DNA of 64,000 bases from Stackebrandtia endophytica (GTDB taxonomy: Bacteria > Actinomycetota > Actinomycetes > Mycobacteriales > Micromonosporaceae): NCBI RefSeq assembly GCF_006716355.1, contig NZ_VFOW01000001.1, forward strand, positions 1,240,001 to 1,304,000. Direction: 5' to 3'. The notes under the pieces were generated by a model. That model ran no database searches, was not told where the DNA came from, and worked only from the letters and a program-made list of their open reading frames with translations. The translations under genes were made by a program, and so were the position numbers. Within the stretch, counting starts at the first letter, position 1. Every line of letters starts with the position of its first letter. Positions 52,133-61,334 of the stretch are shown here, in pieces.

Positions 52133-53445
52133 CAGTTGGCTCCTTCGGCGATGACTTCGATGATGGCGCGCCGGTTGGGCGTCAGGGCTGCCGCCGCGGC
52201 GACGATCTGCTGCTCGGTGACCCCGCCCATGCGTCGCGGCAGTTCTCGGGCGATGCCCGCGTCACCGTGGATCACCTCGGCGGTGCCCAGTCGCAGGACG
52301 CGGTTGATGACCGAATCGTCCTCACGCAGCATGTGGAGCGCGATGCGCGCCTTGACCCGGTCGAGCTCACCGGGCGCGAGACCGTCGTCGACGATTCGCC
52401 GCAGTTCCTCGTCGATGGTGGCCAGCACCTTGTCGACATCGGTACCCACCGGAAGGTGCGCCTGCATGGCGATGGCCGTGGGGTCGCGCACCGCGAACGG
52501 TTCCCCCATGAAGCCCAGGTAGGCCGACAGCGCGGTGGCGGTGCGGTCATTCTGGATCAATCGCTCGACCAGCCGGGACGCGTCGCCGTCGGTGAGCAGT
52601 TCGGCCAGCACCACGTACGGGAGGTAGCCGGCCAGGTCGGTGACCGGGTCGGGCACCCGCCAGGCGACCGCGACCGCCGGCAGCGGAGCCCGAGAGTCGA
52701 CATAGGAGGAACGTCGTTCGCTGGTCAGGTCGGGCTCCCCGATGCCGGGGTGAGCCGGGGCGCTGCGGGCCTCGACGTTGCCGAAGTGACGGTCGATCAG
52801 TGTCACCGCGTGTGCGACGTCGAAGTCGCCGACGACGCTGAGGACCGCGTTGCCGGCCGCATAGTAGGTGTCGAAGAAGGACTGTGCATCCTCGACGGTG
52901 GCGGCCTCCAGGTCCTGGAATGAGCCGTATCCGTCGTGGGCGTTGGGGAAGGAGTCGAACATGACCGGTGGCAGCTTCAGCCACGGGAACCCGCCGTAGG
53001 GCCGGTTCATCACGTTGACCCGGATCTCCTCCTTGACCACGTCGATCTGGTTGGCGAGGTTCTCCGCAGTGATCGCGGGTCCGCGCATGCGGTCGGCTTC
53101 GAGGAACAGTGCCCGCTCCAAGGCGTTGGAGGGCAGCATCTCGTAGTAGTCGGTGTAGTCCAGGTGGGTCGAACCGTTGACCGTGCCACCCGATCCCGAC
53201 ACGTAACTCATGTGTTCGAGTTTGGCGACATTGGCCGATCCCTGGAACATCAGATGCTCGAACAGGTGGGCGAATCCGGTGCGCCCCGGCGGTTCGAGTC
53301 TGATGCCGATGTCGTACACCACGGCGACGCCGACCACCGGCACACCTCGGTCGGGACTGAGCACCACGCGCAGTCCATTGGGCAATCGGTACTGCTCAAC
53401 CGGGAAGTCGGTGCCCCGGATGTCCACTTGTTCGGGAGTCGTCAC
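52132..53445 (-). CDS. M16 family zinc metallopeptidase (catalytic subunit)
   Basis: The 437-residue protein carries the inverted zinc motif HLFEH (residues 60-64) in GRTGFAHLFEHLMFQGS and the distal Glu region in ENLANQIDVVKEEI (about residues 125-138). It is the active partner of the M16 pair encoded downstream; such pairs are secreted-type or periplasm-like processing peptidases in other bacteria, but no signal peptide is seen here, so it should be cytosolic. GTG 53445 is used because the conserved N-terminus begins there. The promoter region upstream is shared with the CsoR-like sites. Confidence 0.92.
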   Translation of the reverse strand: MTTPEQVDIRGTDFPVEQYRLPNGLRVVLSPDRGVPVVGVAVVYDIGIRLEPPGRTGFAHLFEHLMFQGSANVAKLEHMSYVSGSGGTVNGSTHLDYTDYYEMLPSNALERALFLEADRMRGPAITAENLANQIDVVKEEIRVNVMNRPYGGFPWLKLPPVMFDSFPNAHDGYGSFQDLEAATVEDAQSFFDTYYAAGNAVLSVVGDFDVAHAVTLIDRHFGNVEARSAPAHPGIGEPDLTSERRSSYVDSRAPLPAVAVAWRVPDPVTDLAGYLPYVVLAELLTDGDASRLVERLIQNDRTATALSAYLGFMGEPFAVRDPTAIAMQAHLPVGTDVDKVLATIDEELRRIVDDGLAPGELDRVKARIALHMLREDDSVINRVLRLGTAEVIHGDAGIARELPRRMGGVTEQQIVAAAAALTPNRRAIIEVIAEGAN

Positions 53446-53490
53446 GATGCGAACCCTACCGCGACGTCGACGGTCCCACACCACACCTCA

Positions 53491-53541
53491 TACCCCCTAG
53501 GGGTGTGTTAGAGTCTTCGGCATACCCCCAAGGGGTATGAT
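53491..53541 (+). promoter_or_regulatory. Two CsoR-like operator sites overlapping a promoter
   Basis: Site 1 is TACCCCCTAGGGGTG (53491-53505) and site 2 is CATACCCCCAAGGGGTATG (53521-53539). Both are G/C-tract dyads of the kind bound by the copper sensor CsoR or related metal sensors, with centres about 31.5 bp (three helical turns) apart. A -10-like TATGAT (53536-53541) overlaps site 2, so repressor binding would block the promoter of the His-rich exported protein gene at 53616. Confidence 0.7.
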
Positions 53542-53615
53542 CAATCGGTGAAACGATCGAAGCGGCGACCCCAGTCGCGTCGTCGCCACCAGCGCGGTAA
53601 CGAAAGGACCGGAAG

Positions 53616-54530
53616 ATGAAAACCCCCGTCAAGGTGGCCACCTATACCGCCAGCCTCGTCGTGGTCTTCGCAGCCGCACTGTGGCTCGGTGGGCGCTTCG
53701 ACCTCGGCGCCGAACCTGCCGACACCCACGGAGCCGATCAGGACCACGACTCCGACCAGACCGACGACCACGGCGGCCACGACCAGACCACCGAACCGGG
53801 CGGCCTGTCCGTCGCCGCCGACGGATACCGACTGGTCACCGACTCCGACATGCTGACCACCGGCAAGAAGACTGAGTTCGGTTTCCAGATCATCGGTCCC
53901 GACGGCGAACCGGTCACCTCCTTCACACCACAGCACGAGAAGGAGATCCACCTGATCGTGGTGCGGCGCGACCTCACCGATTATCAGCATCTCCACCCCG
54001 AGACCGACGGTTCGGGCACCTGGCACGCCCCCATCACGTTCGCCGAGGCCGGACAGTACCGATTCTTCGCCGACTTCCTCCCCGAGGGCGCCGACAGCGG
54101 TCTCACCCTCGGCATCGATGTCGCGGTCGCCGGTGACTACCGGCCGCTCGCTCTCGCCGAACCGAACACCACCGCCACCGTCGACGGCTACGACGTCACC
54201 CTGGACACGGCACCGGCGGCGGGTGAGGCCACCACGTTGACGCTCACCGTCGACAAGGACGGCGAACCGGTCACCGACCTGGAGCCCTACCTGGGCGCCT
54301 ACGGTCACCTGGTGAGCCTGCGCGACGGCGACTTGGCCTACCTGCACGTCCACCCCGACGAGTCGGAGACGGCCGGTCCCGAGGTCAGCTTCAGCACGAC
54401 CTTCCCGACCCCCGGTGCCTACCGACTGTTCTTCGACTTCCAGCACGGTGACACCGTGCGCACCGCGGAGTTCACCGTCGAGGTCACCGACGGTTCCGAC
54501 ACCGACGACGGACACGGCGACGGTCACTGA
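53616..54530 (+). CDS. Exported His/Asp-rich metal-binding-type protein
   Basis: The 304-residue protein has an N-terminal signal anchor (VATYTASLVVVFAAALWLGG), a linker rich in His and Asp (DQDHDSDQTDDHGGHDQ, about residues 41-57), and two Ig-like beta domains with the paired motifs YQHLHP and YLHVHPDE. The C-terminus ends DDGHGDGH. This type usually lies next to copper or other metal ATPase genes and may bind metal outside the membrane. Here it is alone, but behind two CsoR-like operators, which supports a copper role. Confidence 0.8.
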   Translation: MKTPVKVATYTASLVVVFAAALWLGGRFDLGAEPADTHGADQDHDSDQTDDHGGHDQTTEPGGLSVAADGYRLVTDSDMLTTGKKTEFGFQIIGPDGEPVTSFTPQHEKEIHLIVVRRDLTDYQHLHPETDGSGTWHAPITFAEAGQYRFFADFLPEGADSGLTLGIDVAVAGDYRPLALAEPNTTATVDGYDVTLDTAPAAGEATTLTLTVDKDGEPVTDLEPYLGAYGHLVSLRDGDLAYLHVHPDESETAGPEVSFSTTFPTPGAYRLFFDFQHGDTVRTAEFTVEVTDGSDTDDGHGDGH

Positions 54531-54543
54531 ACCGCGTCGGTCC

Positions 54544-54573
54544 CGGCCGGGTCACCCACGGGTGGCCCGGCCG
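54544..54573 (+). terminator. Terminator after the His-rich exported protein gene
   Basis: CGGCCGGGTCACC / GGTGGCCCGGCCG pairs over 13 positions (one G-U) with a short loop, 14 bases after the stop codon. Two further dyads (54601-54615 and about 54614-54652) lie downstream before the metNIQ leader. Confidence 0.65.
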
Positions 54574-54681
54574 TTCATCGTTTCGCCGTCGCCTCAGCGG
54601 CGTCTCGACGAGACGTCGGCAAACGCGACATCGCTCACACAGCGTTGCCGACGCCCGAATCCTCGGCTTTACTTGCGAATC

Positions 54682-54774
54682 GTGACAGCTTCTCCGCGCG
54701 CCCTCAGCCGCCGCCTCGCCTCCGGCGTGGCGATGTCGGTGGTGCTCGCGGGCTGTCGAATGTGTGCCATCTGA
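54682..54774 (+). CDS. Possible leader peptide upstream of metNIQ
   Basis: A 30-codon GTG ORF with an Arg/Ser-rich start ends in AGCRMCAI, that is Cys-Arg-Met-Cys just before the stop, 92 bases upstream of metN. Sulfur-amino-acid operons of actinobacteria often have short leader ORFs with Cys codons near the end, so this may sense Cys or Met supply. A promoter-like TTGCCG (54645-54650) and TTTACT (54668-54673), 17 bp apart, precede it. There is no strong ribosome site and the ORF might also be leaderless. The RNA between its stop and metN can form at least one stem (CGCGGT/ACCGCG). Confidence 0.5.
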   Translation: MTASPRALSRRLASGVAMSVVLAGCRMCAI

Positions 54775-54866
54775 GGGCCTTCGCCTCTTGCCGCCGCGCC
54801 CCGAAGCGGCTGATTCCGGTTTTATCCGCACCGCGGTCAACGCACCGCGCTGCCCGATAGGCATTC

Positions 54867-55832
54867 ATGATCACTCTCACTGAGGTTTCCAAACAGTTCG
54901 GTGACGTCGTCGCCGTCGACAACGTCGATCTCTCGATCGACACCGGTCAGATCCACGGTGTCCTCGGTCGTTCCGGGGCCGGCAAGTCCACCCTGCTGCG
55001 AACCGTGAACCTGCTGGAGCGTCCCGACTCCGGACGGGTGTCCGTCGGCGGAACCGAACTGACCACACTCGACCGCGATGCGCTGCGACGGGAACGGTCC
55101 CGCATCGGCATGGTGTTCCAACACTTCCGGCTGCTGTCCAATCGCACCGTCGCCGCCAACATAGGACTGCCGCTGAAGCTGCACGGTATGGACCGGACCA
55201 AACGCCGCATCCGCGTCGCCGAACTACTCGACCTGGTCGGCCTTCCCGACAAGGCCCAGTCCTATCCGGCCCAGTTGTCGGGCGGCCAGCGACAGCGCGT
55301 CGCCATCGCCCGCGCGCTGGCCCCCGGACCGGAGGTGTTGCTGTCCGACGAGGCGACCAGCGCGCTCGACCCGCAGACCACCACCGAGATTCTCGACCTG
55401 TTGGCGGGCTTGCGCACGGAGCTCGGACTGACCATCCTGCTCATCACCCATGAGCTGGACGTGGTGACCCGCATCTGCGATTCGGCGTCCATCATGGCCA
55501 ACGGCGCCATCACCGAGTCCGGTTCGGTCAGCAGCCTGTTGGCCAGCCCGGACTCCCAACTGGGTGCACAGGCGTTCCGGTTGCCCGAGCTCAGCCTCGG
55601 AGGAACCGACCCGACTCTTGAGATCACCTTCAGCGGGTCGGCGGTCGGCGATCCGGTTCTGGCCCAACTGGTACGCAAGTTCGGTTGGGAACCGTCCATC
55701 ACGGACGCCTCGGTGCACACCACGACCGAGGGCACCGTCGGGAGACTGCGGCTGCGACTGCCCGCCGGGACCGCCACCGACGACGCCACCGCCTGGTTGA
55801 GCGCGCAAGGATACGGGGTGCGACTGTCATGA
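54867..55832 (+). CDS. metN: Methionine ABC transporter ATP-binding protein
   Basis: The 321-residue ATPase has Walker A GRSGAGKST (about residues 34-42), signature LSGGQRQRVAIARAL (about 137-151) and Walker B VLLSDEATSALDP (about 158-170). The C-terminal part (about 245-320) is a NIL-type regulatory domain that senses methionine in MetN proteins. It energises import of methionine with MetI and MetQ. The stop overlaps the metI start (ATGA). A possible leader ORF lies upstream. Confidence 0.93.
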   Translation: MITLTEVSKQFGDVVAVDNVDLSIDTGQIHGVLGRSGAGKSTLLRTVNLLERPDSGRVSVGGTELTTLDRDALRRERSRIGMVFQHFRLLSNRTVAANIGLPLKLHGMDRTKRRIRVAELLDLVGLPDKAQSYPAQLSGGQRQRVAIARALAPGPEVLLSDEATSALDPQTTTEILDLLAGLRTELGLTILLITHELDVVTRICDSASIMANGAITESGSVSSLLASPDSQLGAQAFRLPELSLGGTDPTLEITFSGSAVGDPVLAQLVRKFGWEPSITDASVHTTTEGTVGRLRLRLPAGTATDDATAWLSAQGYGVRLS

Positions 55833-56470
55833 TCGAGAAACTCATCGAGGCCACCGGCGAGACCGTCCAGATGATGGCCCTCGCGGGATTGTGGACGGTA
55901 CTGTTCGGACTGCCGTTGGGCGTGTTGCTCTACGCGACCTCTCCCAACGGACTGGCCCGCAACCGGGTGATCCATCGAACCCTCGGCATCATCGTCAACA
56001 TAGGACGGTCGGCGCCGTTCATCATCCTCATGGTCGCCATCATGCCGATCACCCGGGCCATCGTGGGCACCTCGATCGGCAGCTGGGCCGCCGTGGTCCC
56101 CCTGGCGGTCGCCGCCTCGCCGTTCTTCGCAAGGCTGGTCGAGTCGGCACTGCTGGACGTCGACCCCGGCCTGCTTGAAGCGGCCGAATCGATGGGCGCG
56201 ACCAGAACCGGAACCGTCGGCCAAGTCCTGCTTCCCGAGGCGCTTCCGGGCCTGATCCGCGGCCTGACCGTCACGATGGTCGCACTGACCGGATACTCCG
56301 CCATCGCGGGCGCGATCGGCGGCGGCGGCCTCGGCGACCTGGCGATCCGGTACGGATACCAGCGGTACGAGACTGAATACATGATCGCCACCGTGGTCCT
56401 GCTCGTAGCTCTGGTCCAGCTCATCCAGTTCATCGGTGACACCACCGCGCGGCGGCTCGACCACCGCTGA
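55829..56470 (+). CDS. metI: Methionine ABC transporter permease
   Basis: The 213-residue integral membrane protein has five hydrophobic helices and the coupling-loop motif EAAESMGATRTGTVGQVLLPEALPG (about residues 121-140 for its core), typical of MetI. The MetI-specific NIGRSAPFIILMVAI segment is present. It overlaps metN by 4 bases and is followed by metQ. Confidence 0.93.
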   Translation: MIEKLIEATGETVQMMALAGLWTVLFGLPLGVLLYATSPNGLARNRVIHRTLGIIVNIGRSAPFIILMVAIMPITRAIVGTSIGSWAAVVPLAVAASPFFARLVESALLDVDPGLLEAAESMGATRTGTVGQVLLPEALPGLIRGLTVTMVALTGYSAIAGAIGGGGLGDLAIRYGYQRYETEYMIATVVLLVALVQLIQFIGDTTARRLDHR

Positions 56471-56547
56471 CCACCATCCCATCGAATGTCGCCGACACCC
56501 GGTGACACCAATCCCTATGAATCCGATTGTTGAAACAGGAGAACCAG

Positions 56548-57345
56548 ATGAAACGCCACCTAGCCACCGCCGGTATCGCCGGGTTGCTCGCGGTAACGAC
56601 CCTGTCGGCCTGCGGCGCCGACTCCGACGCCCTGGTCGTGGGCGCCTCCCCGACACCGCATGGTGAGATCCTGGAGTTCATCGCCGACAACCTCGCCGAA
56701 GATGCCGGACTGACGATCGAAGTCCAGGAGTTCACCGACTACGTGCAGCCCAACCCGGCACTGACGAACGGCGACATCGACGCCAACTTCTTCCAGCACC
56801 AGCCTTATCTCGACGAATACAACGCCGCCGAGGACGGCGACCTCGTGCCGGTCGTGGAGGTGCTGATCGAACCACTGGGTGGCTACTCCAGCCGGATCGA
56901 CTCCATCGAGGATCTGCCCGACGGTGCCCAGGTATCCATCCCGTCCGACTCCACCAACGGAGGACGTGCACTGGACCTGTTGGCCGCCAATGGTTTGATC
57001 ACCCTCGACGCCGCCAGCGGTACATTCGCCACCGAGTCCGACATCGTGGACAACCCGAAGAACCTGGAGATCGTCCCGCTGGAGGCCGCGCAGCTGCCGC
57101 GTTCTCTTGAGGACGTCGACCTGGCGATCATCAACGGCAACTACGCCCTGGAGGCCGACCTCACCCCCAAGGAGGACTCACTCATCCTGGAGAAGGGCGA
57201 GAACAACCCGTTCGCCAACGTCCTGGTGGTGCGTGAAGCCGACAAGAACGACGAGCAGATCAAGAAGCTGGCGGAGCTGCTGACCTCCGATGAGGTCCGC
57301 ACCTTCATCGAGGAGAACTTCCCCAACAGCATCCCGACCTTCTAA
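56548..57345 (+). CDS. metQ: Methionine-binding lipoprotein
   Basis: The 265-residue protein has a lipoprotein signal with lipobox LSAC (Cys about 22) and the NlpA/MetQ fold: VVGASPTPHGEILEFI, NPALTNGDIDANFFQHQPYLDEY, PLGGYSSRIDSIEDLPDGAQ, DLAIINGNYALEADL. It should capture methionine outside the cell for MetNI. AGGAGAACC precedes the ATG at 56548; the in-frame start 21 bases earlier lies before that site. A hairpin (57359-57394) ends the operon. Confidence 0.94.
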   Translation: MKRHLATAGIAGLLAVTTLSACGADSDALVVGASPTPHGEILEFIADNLAEDAGLTIEVQEFTDYVQPNPALTNGDIDANFFQHQPYLDEYNAAEDGDLVPVVEVLIEPLGGYSSRIDSIEDLPDGAQVSIPSDSTNGGRALDLLAANGLITLDAASGTFATESDIVDNPKNLEIVPLEAAQLPRSLEDVDLAIINGNYALEADLTPKEDSLILEKGENNPFANVLVVREADKNDEQIKKLAELLTSDEVRTFIEENFPNSIPTF

Positions 57346-57358
57346 CCGCACGAAGCGC

Positions 57359-57394
57359 GCCGGCCGTCTCCCTCGACACGAGGAGGCGGCCGGC
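57359..57394 (+). terminator. Terminator of the metNIQ operon
   Basis: GCCGGCCG / CGGCCGGC with an inner CCTCG/CGAGG stem lies 14 bases after the metQ stop codon. Confidence 0.7.
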
Positions 57395-57594
57395 CTCGTC
57401 TCGGCTTCCCGCCGACCTCCCATCCGTGAACTCGACGCATCCGGGTTCACCGACTCCGTTCACATCGACTCCCGACCACCGCACCGACCATCCTCTGTGA
57501 TGCCTCTGTGGATAGTCGCGGGAAGGTCGACTGGCGTTCCCCCAATAGGGTCAGTTCTGCCCCGCCACATCAGCGACGAACGGAGGAAGTCCCG

Positions 57595-58014
57595 GTGATC
57601 TGGCTGCTGCGACTGCCGGCACTGTGCGGAATCGGTCTGTCCATATTCGGCTATACGCTGGGCCAAACCGGCGGGGAGCCGGCCGACCAGAGCCAACCCT
57701 TCTCCTGGAACGGAACCCAACGGGTGCTCCTCGTCCATCATGGAGACGGCAATAAGCTCGAATGCGACATCGAAGCCCCCGATGGACAGTCCCAAGCAGT
57801 GGAGGCCTACTTCACCGGCCGAAGCCTGCTGGGCGTCCCCGGCCGCGCGGTCGAACCCTGGCAACACGGTCCGGCCGACATCACCTGCGCCTCGGCGCGG
57901 GCGTTCGTCGGCGGATCGGCGGCGCTGGTCAACTTCTGGTACGTCGGACTGATCCTGGCCGCGGCGGCCGGTGTCGGTTCGTTCGCCATGGCCAGACGTC
58001 GCGGCAGCACATAG
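57595..58014 (+). CDS. Membrane protein with a small extracytoplasmic domain
   Basis: The 139-residue protein has a helix at each end (about residues 3-22 and 113-132) around a domain of about 85 residues with two Cys (KLECDIE and DITCASA) that may form a disulfide. I do not recognise the family. GTG 57595 follows GGAGGAAG. It stands between metNIQ and adnA with short gaps on both sides; no functional link is evident. Confidence 0.7.
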   Translation: MIWLLRLPALCGIGLSIFGYTLGQTGGEPADQSQPFSWNGTQRVLLVHHGDGNKLECDIEAPDGQSQAVEAYFTGRSLLGVPGRAVEPWQHGPADITCASARAFVGGSAALVNFWYVGLILAAAAGVGSFAMARRRGST

Positions 58015-58128
58015 CAACCTGAACCGACTGCGGTGGCCGGGCGCGTGATCGTCCGGCCACCGCAGTCGTCGCGATCGGGTCGGTCGAGGCGGACCCGCAC
58101 TGTCAGATCAACGTGGTTTGATGGCCTG

Positions 58129-61100
58129 GTGACTGCCTCCGCCTATCGATTCGTGAAACGACCCGCGTACGAGGTGTCACCGCGTTTCACCCTCGACCCG
58201 GTGCAGCAGCGCATCGTCGAACACCGCAGCGGACCGCTGCTGGTACACGGTGGACCGGGCACCGGAAAGACAACCGCCCTGGTGGAGGCGGTGGCCGCCC
58301 GTGTCGAGGCGGGGACCGCACCCCATCGGATCCTGGTGCTCGGATTCGGTCGGCGCGGCGCGTCCCGGTTGCGCCACCGCATCACCGGTCGACTCAACCG
58401 CACCGGCGCCGAGGTCTCGGTCCACAGTTTCCCGGCGTTGGCCTTCGCGATACTGCGGCTGGCGGCGCTGCGACGCGACGCACCACCCCCGAGACTGCTC
58501 AAGGGGCCGGAGCAGGATCTCATGATCCGCGAGCTGCTCGCCTCCGACGAGGTGCCCTGGCCGGATTCGGTGAAGCCGGCGTTGGGAACGCGCGCGTTCG
58601 TCGAACAGTTGCGCGACCTGATGCACCGCGCGACCGAACGTGGATTGTCCGCCAAACAGCTCAATGACCTGGGGGTACGGTTCGACCGGCCGGAATGGGT
58701 GGCGGCGGCGAAGTTCCTCGGCCGATACGTCGACGTCCTGGCGATGTCCTCATTGACCGGTGGAACGGCCTACGACTCGGCCGAGATCATCCGAGCCGCC
58801 GGCCACGAACTGGCTCAGGACCCGCAGCTGATCCGCCGACCCGAGTTCGTGTTCGTCGACGAGTTGCAGGACGCCGACCCCGCCCAGCTGGAACTACTGC
58901 GAACCGTCGCCGGTGGCGGCGGGCACCTGGTCGGTTTCGGTGACGCCGACTCGGCCACCTACGGCTTCCGGGGTGGCGACGCGACGATCATGCGCGAGTT
59001 CAGCACCCTGTTCCCCACCGCCGCCGGCGCCGACGCGCCGGAGCTGACGCTGCCGGTGTGCCACCGCAGCGCGCACGCCCCGCATCGGGCCACGGCGGCC
59101 GTCGCGGCTCGGTTGCGCGGCGGCACCCGACACCGTGGTCATCGAACACCTGAGGACGTCGGTGACGGGGACGTTCGTATCGCGGTGCTGCCCTCCGGCA
59201 CCCATCAGGCGAGCTTCATCGCACAGACGTTGCGCCGCGCACACCTGATCGACGGCATCGGCTGGTCCCAGATGGCGGTGTTGGTGAAGTCGCCGACGGA
59301 GCATCTGCCGCAGATCGAACGGGGACTGCGACATGCCGGGGTGCCGGTACACATCGCCGCCGACGACACCGCACTGTCGGCCAAACCGATCGTGGCCCGG
59401 CTACTCACCATCATCCAATGTGGGCTTGACCCGCAATTGCTCGACGAGGCCACCGCCGTGTCGCTGCTGCATTCGCCCTACGGCGGCGCCGACGCCCTGA
59501 CCGAACGGCGACTGCGCCAGGAGCTGCGACGACGGGCGATGCGAGACGACTCGTTCCGCAACAGCGGTGAACTGCTGGTGGAGGCGCTGCGACGGCCGGA
59601 GTCGCTCGCGGAGTTCGAGGAGGACTGGGCGCGACCGGCACGCCGCATCGCCGGGCTTATGGAACGAGCACGACAGGCCACCGGGACCGTGGAGTCGGTC
59701 CTGTGGCAGGTGTGGTCCGACAGCGGACTGTCCGAGCAACTGTCCCGGCGGGCGGTGTCGTCCGATCGACGCGCCGCGGCCGCCGACGACGATCTCGACG
59801 CGATGATGGCGCTGTTCGACTGGGCCTCGGAGTTCACCGATCGCCTCCCGGGCGCCGGTTGCGACGTGTTCTGCGCCCACGTGTTGGAACAGGTGCTGCC
59901 GGCCGACTCGCTGGCTCAGCAGGCGTTGCGCGGCGAGGCGGTTCAGTTGACCACCGCCCACCAGGCCAAGGGCCGCGAGTGGGAGTTGGTCGTCATCGCC
60001 GGAGTCCAAGAAGGACGATGGCCCAACCTACGTCCCCGCGGATCACTCATGGGCGCCGAGCAGTTGGTTGACGCCGCCGCCGGCCACTCCCCCGACCAAC
60101 TGAACACGATCTCCGCCCTGCTGGAGGAGGAGCGGCGACTGTTCCACGCCGCGTGTGGCCGAGCCCGAGACCGGCTGCTGGTCACCGCGATCGGCGACGA
60201 CGAGTCACAGCCCAGCCGATTCCTCGACGAGATGGGCGTCGAGGCGGAGATCGTCACCACCCTGCCGGCACCGCTGTCGCTGCCGGCCCTGGTGGCTCGA
60301 CTGCGCGAACATGCCTGCGACACCGACGATCCGCGACGTCCCGCCGCGTTGGCGGCGCTGCATCGATTGGCCGCCGAGGGTGTGCCCGGCGCCGACCCGG
60401 GCGACTGGTGGGGACTTCGCGCCCTGTCGGATGACCGGGCGTTGCACCTGCCCGGCGAACGGGTGCGGGTGTCGCCCTCCACGATCGAACGACTCGACCA
60501 GTGTGGACTGAGATGGATTCTGGAACGGCACGGCGGCACCGAGACCGCCAGCCTGCCGCAACAGGTCGGCAACCTGGTCCACGCCGCCGCCGAGGCCGCC
60601 GCGGGCACCGACAACCCCGCCGAGACGATGCGGAACTTCGTCGATCGGCGCCTGGGCCTGCTGCCGTTCGAAGCACCGTGGAAGGCGGCGCAGGACACCA
60701 GGCGTATCACCGCGATGGTCGAGAAGTTCAGCAACTGGCTGGCCGACAACGACCGGACGCTGCTGGCGGCCGAGGCACAGTTCACGGTGACGCTCCCCGA
60801 AGTCGCCCCCGGCGTCTCGGCGCAGTTGTCGGGCATCGTCGACCGGTTGGAACAGGACGCCGCCGGTCGGCTACACGTCGTCGACATCAAGACCGCGAAG
60901 ACCCCGATCGGCCTCGACGAGACCAAACAGCATCCGCAGTTGGCCGCCTACCAGTTGGCGGTGGAGGCCGGGGCGTTCACCGAGTGGACCGACTCCACCG
61001 AAACCGGCGGTGCCTCCCTGGTCTATCCGGGTACCTCGACCAAGTCGGCGACGGTACGGGTGCAGCCGGCGCTGCCCGATTCGGCCGATCCCGACTGGGC

Positions 61101-61236
61101 GAAGAACAAGGTCACCGAGGTGGCGCAACGCATGACCGGTACGACCTTCCTCGCGGTCCACACCAAGAAATGCGACACCTGTGCGGTCAAACAGTGCTGC
61201 CCGATCAGCGGCAAGGGCCGGTCGGTGACCGATTAG
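58129..61236 (+). CDS. adnA: AdnA subunit of the AdnAB helicase-nuclease
   Basis: The 1035-residue protein resects DNA double-strand breaks with AdnB. It has an N-terminal UvrD-like motor (Walker A HGGPGTGKTTALVEA, about residues 40-54; motif II FVFVDELQDADPAQ; motif V LTTAHQAKGREWELVVIAGV; motif VI EERRLFHAACGRARDRLL) and a C-terminal RecB-type nuclease with GIVDRLEQDAAG and HVVDIKTAKTP. Four Cys, one in LDQCGLRWIL and three in CDTCAVKQCC, would hold the Fe-S cluster of AddB/AdnB-type nucleases. Motif III reads GDADSATYGF, without the usual Gln. Order and size match Rv3202c, and adnB follows. Confidence 0.92.
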   Translation: MTASAYRFVKRPAYEVSPRFTLDPVQQRIVEHRSGPLLVHGGPGTGKTTALVEAVAARVEAGTAPHRILVLGFGRRGASRLRHRITGRLNRTGAEVSVHSFPALAFAILRLAALRRDAPPPRLLKGPEQDLMIRELLASDEVPWPDSVKPALGTRAFVEQLRDLMHRATERGLSAKQLNDLGVRFDRPEWVAAAKFLGRYVDVLAMSSLTGGTAYDSAEIIRAAGHELAQDPQLIRRPEFVFVDELQDADPAQLELLRTVAGGGGHLVGFGDADSATYGFRGGDATIMREFSTLFPTAAGADAPELTLPVCHRSAHAPHRATAAVAARLRGGTRHRGHRTPEDVGDGDVRIAVLPSGTHQASFIAQTLRRAHLIDGIGWSQMAVLVKSPTEHLPQIERGLRHAGVPVHIAADDTALSAKPIVARLLTIIQCGLDPQLLDEATAVSLLHSPYGGADALTERRLRQELRRRAMRDDSFRNSGELLVEALRRPESLAEFEEDWARPARRIAGLMERARQATGTVESVLWQVWSDSGLSEQLSRRAVSSDRRAAAADDDLDAMMALFDWASEFTDRLPGAGCDVFCAHVLEQVLPADSLAQQALRGEAVQLTTAHQAKGREWELVVIAGVQEGRWPNLRPRGSLMGAEQLVDAAAGHSPDQLNTISALLEEERRLFHAACGRARDRLLVTAIGDDESQPSRFLDEMGVEAEIVTTLPAPLSLPALVARLREHACDTDDPRRPAALAALHRLAAEGVPGADPGDWWGLRALSDDRALHLPGERVRVSPSTIERLDQCGLRWILERHGGTETASLPQQVGNLVHAAAEAAAGTDNPAETMRNFVDRRLGLLPFEAPWKAAQDTRRITAMVEKFSNWLADNDRTLLAAEAQFTVTLPEVAPGVSAQLSGIVDRLEQDAAGRLHVVDIKTAKTPIGLDETKQHPQLAAYQLAVEAGAFTEWTDSTETGGASLVYPGTSTKSATVRVQPALPDSADPDWAKNKVTEVAQRMTGTTFLAVHTKKCDTCAVKQCCPISGKGRSVTD

Positions 61237-61334
61237 CGGCGTCCCTCCACGCCTCGTGACGGACCCTGTCAGCTGCGACTCCTCGAACCCGGCCCCGACC
61301 TGATCTGACGGTCCGATACCGTACGGTCTCCTGC

